Shown here in pieces: positions 62,740 to 64,000 of a stretch of DNA of 64,000 nt. The first letter of the stretch is position 1. Every line of letters begins with the position of its first letter. Below the pieces are notes generated by a model. That model did not search any database. It was not told the origin of the DNA and worked only from the letters and a program-made list of their open reading frames with translations. A program made the translations under genes and the position numbers. Origin of the DNA: Pelagibacteraceae bacterium AG-426-I15 (GTDB lineage: Bacteria > Pseudomonadota > Alphaproteobacteria > Pelagibacterales > Pelagibacteraceae); assembly GCA_003213135.1 (NCBI GenBank), contig QCNT01000001.1, forward strand, positions 240,001 to 304,000, given 5' to 3'.

Positions 62740-63231
62740 TTAATAAGGTCTTTTTGGAATGTTGCTTTCGAATTCAGATCTATATTTTTTCAATTTTTGT
62801 CTAATATTTGGATATTTACGACTTAAAATAGCAACAGCAAATAATGCAGAATTTTTAGCGCCTGCTTTTCCAATAGCCAAAGTTGCAACTGGAACACCAG
62901 CCGGCATCTGAACAGTAGAATAAAGGCTGTCCACACCATTTGTTACACTCGGCATTGGCACTCCAAGAACAGGTATAGTTGTTAAAGCAGCAGTAACACC
63001 TGCTAAATGCGCCGCTCCTCCAGCCGCAGCAATAATTACCTCGTAATCTTTTTTTTCAGCCTCAGCTATGAATCTCTCAAGCCTTTTTGGAGTTCTGTGA
63101 GCAGATATTACCCTTACATCATTATTAATTCCAAATTCTTTCAGCATCTCACTACAATGTTCCATAACACCTTTCCAATCAGACTTGCTACCCATAATTA
63201 TTCCAACTGTCGGATTTTTATTAATTTTCAT
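62740..63231 (-). CDS. purE: N5-carboxyaminoimidazole ribonucleotide mutase
   Basis: Purine biosynthesis enzyme of 163 residues. VGIIMGSKSDWKGVMEHC (N-terminal substrate loop), VISAHRTPKRL (about residue 41, with the catalytic His-Arg), AAAGGAAHLAGVTAALTTIPVLGVP (abbreviated: about 67-91) and the C-terminal VATLAIGKAGAKNSALFAVAIL-type stretch. Length is standard for class I PurE. It overlaps the DUF1013 gene's stop by 11 bases. No purK is seen downstream. Confidence 0.93.
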   Translation of the reverse strand: MKINKNPTVGIIMGSKSDWKGVMEHCSEMLKEFGINNDVRVISAHRTPKRLERFIAEAEKKDYEVIIAAAGGAAHLAGVTAALTTIPVLGVPMPSVTNGVDSLYSTVQMPAGVPVATLAIGKAGAKNSALFAVAILSRKYPNIRQKLKKYRSEFESNIPKRPY

Positions 63232-63841
63232 TTGTATTTTCTTGTTGTTTATTTTCCTCTTTTTCTTTTTCTTTTAATTTTTCTTCTTTGGCTTTTAATT
63301 TTTTCTCTCGCTCTTTCCTTCTATTTGCTTTACCAATTGCCTTTTCAAAACTTGACTGAGTACACAAACCTAAAATCACAGGATCTCTCGGCGTAAGGTT
63401 TGAAAAATTCCAGAAAGTTCTGTTTCTTATTAATGATACAGTTCCTTTTGTACTTCCAACTAATTTTGCAATTTGTCCATCAGAAAGCTGTGGAAAGTTT
63501 TTTAAAAGCCATAATACTGAGTCAGGTCTGTCTTTTCTTTTGGAGATAGGGGTATATTTTGTTTTTTTTCTTCCTTCAGATACAACTATATCTTCCTTTT
63601 TTTTATTCAGCTGAAGTGGTCTACCATGATCTTTTGAACATAAATCGACCTCTTCACGGGTTACTTGTCCAGCTAAAATCGGATTATATGCTTTAATTCC
63701 TTTAGCAACATCTCCGTCAGCAATGCCTTTGATCTCTAACTCGTGCAGATTACAAAAGTTTGCAATTTGTTTAAAACTTAATGTAGTATTTTCGACTAAC
63801 CAAACAGCCGTAGCTTTTGGCATAAAAGGTGCATCAGACAT
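63221..63841 (-). CDS. trcR: DUF1013 cell-cycle regulator, TrcR-like
   Basis: A 206-residue alphaproteobacterial protein of the DUF1013 family, studied in Caulobacter as TrcR, a cell-cycle transcriptional regulator. MSDAPFMPKATAVWLVENT is the family N-terminus; FKQIANFCNLHELEIKGIADG (abbreviated) and LSDGQIAKLVGSTKGTVSLIRNR (abbreviated: about residues 130-152) each resemble helix-turn-helix segments. The C-terminal tail is Lys/Glu-rich and probably forms a coiled helix. Overlaps the purE start. Confidence 0.88.
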   Translation of the reverse strand: MSDAPFMPKATAVWLVENTTLSFKQIANFCNLHELEIKGIADGDVAKGIKAYNPILAGQVTREEVDLCSKDHGRPLQLNKKKEDIVVSEGRKKTKYTPISKRKDRPDSVLWLLKNFPQLSDGQIAKLVGSTKGTVSLIRNRTFWNFSNLTPRDPVILGLCTQSSFEKAIGKANRRKEREKKLKAKEEKLKEKEKEENKQQENTNEN

Positions 63842-63845
63842 AAAA

Positions 63846-64000
63846 TTAATTCTTAGCTTTTCTTAAATTACTAAATTTTTTATTATACTTACTTACTCTT
63901 CCTTTATCTAAAATTTTTTGGCTTCCCCCAGTCCATGCTGAATGGGATATCGGATCAATATCAAGCTTTAACGTATCTCCTTCTTTGCCCCATGTTGACC
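63846..64000 (-). CDS. rpmE: 50S ribosomal protein L31, 3' part
   Basis: The minus strand encodes [16 protein letters not shown], then [17 protein letters not shown] and [12 protein letters not shown], the C-terminal two-thirds of L31. The start lies beyond the window edge. It precedes the trcR gene, 4 bases from its start. Confidence 0.9.
   Translation of the reverse strand, partial: STWGKEGDTLKLDIDPISHSAWTGGSQKILDKGRVSKYNKKFSNLRKAKN

Overview
The window is very AT-rich, with long A and T homopolymers, tightly packed and often overlapping genes, and almost no intergenic space. Gene content (split NAD(P) transhydrogenase, DUF1013/TrcR regulator, purE, CspA, an L36-5S pair, Liv-type transporters) fits the alphaproteobacterial order Pelagibacterales (SAR11). 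No IS element, integrase, prophage or CRISPR array is visible. From established knowledge, SAR11 genomes carry a hypervariable region (HVR2) between the 16S-23S rRNA genes and a separated 5S rRNA gene. Positions 1 to about 42,386 look like such a region: they end at a tRNA-Val(GAC) and an orphan 5S rRNA with no 23S beside it.

Region 1 (1-8.6 kb) is a nonulosonic-acid-like sugar module: a NeuB-family synthase, a DegT aminotransferase, a CBS-SDR fusion, a PseG-like hydrolase, an SpsF-like cytidylyltransferase, an SDR and a degenerate NeuB-like protein. Region 2 (8.6-12.7 kb, minus strand) is a vitamin B12 cassette: a cobalamin riboswitch, a BtuB-type TonB-dependent receptor, a small DUF6580-like membrane protein and a B12-binding radical SAM enzyme. 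Region 3 (12.74-42.4 kb, plus strand) is one long polar gene train. It starts with a promoter carrying two palindromic operators, a MarR-type EPS-associated regulator and a NusG/RfaH-like antiterminator. It continues with an ABC exporter, a full pseudaminic acid pathway (PseB, PseF, PseC, a PseG-PseH fusion, PseI) with a PIG-L deacetylase and AsnB, large surface-carbohydrate proteins, and a nucleotide-sugar module with a SPASM-type and a second B12-type radical SAM enzyme. Methyltransferases, a CDP-glucose module, glycosyltransferases and an orphan HisH follow. Together these probably build and export a variable surface glycan.

Region 4 (42.4-47.1 kb) is core genome: tRNA-Val, 5S rRNA, rpmJ (L36), pntAA-pntAB-pntB, a transaldolase-like gene and a PanB-like gene. 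Region 5 (47.1-62.1 kb) is a catabolic locus around a divergent Liv-type ABC transporter: PhyH dioxygenase, DMT exporter, PanE-like reductase, acyl-CoA synthetase, BadI/MenB-like crotonase, enolase-superfamily enzyme, CitE-like lyase, Gfo/Idh dehydrogenase, MhpD-like hydratase and a DUF1907 protein. It looks like uptake and CoA-linked degradation of a cyclic or branched carboxylate; the substrate is unknown. Region 6 (62.1-64 kb, minus strand) is housekeeping: tRNA-fMet, a cold-shock protein, rpsU (S21, apparently with an AUU start), purE, trcR and the 3' part of rpmE (L31).

The most unusual points are a glycan island with its own B12 uptake operon and two B12-type radical SAM enzymes; genes whose family-conserved reading is broken at A9/A10 runs (two runs at 30.9 kb, one at 36.06 kb); a nearly leaderless, palindrome-covered promoter heading a NusG-paralogue operon of about 29 kb; and a glycosyltransferase whose stop codon lies inside the tRNA-Val that ends the island.
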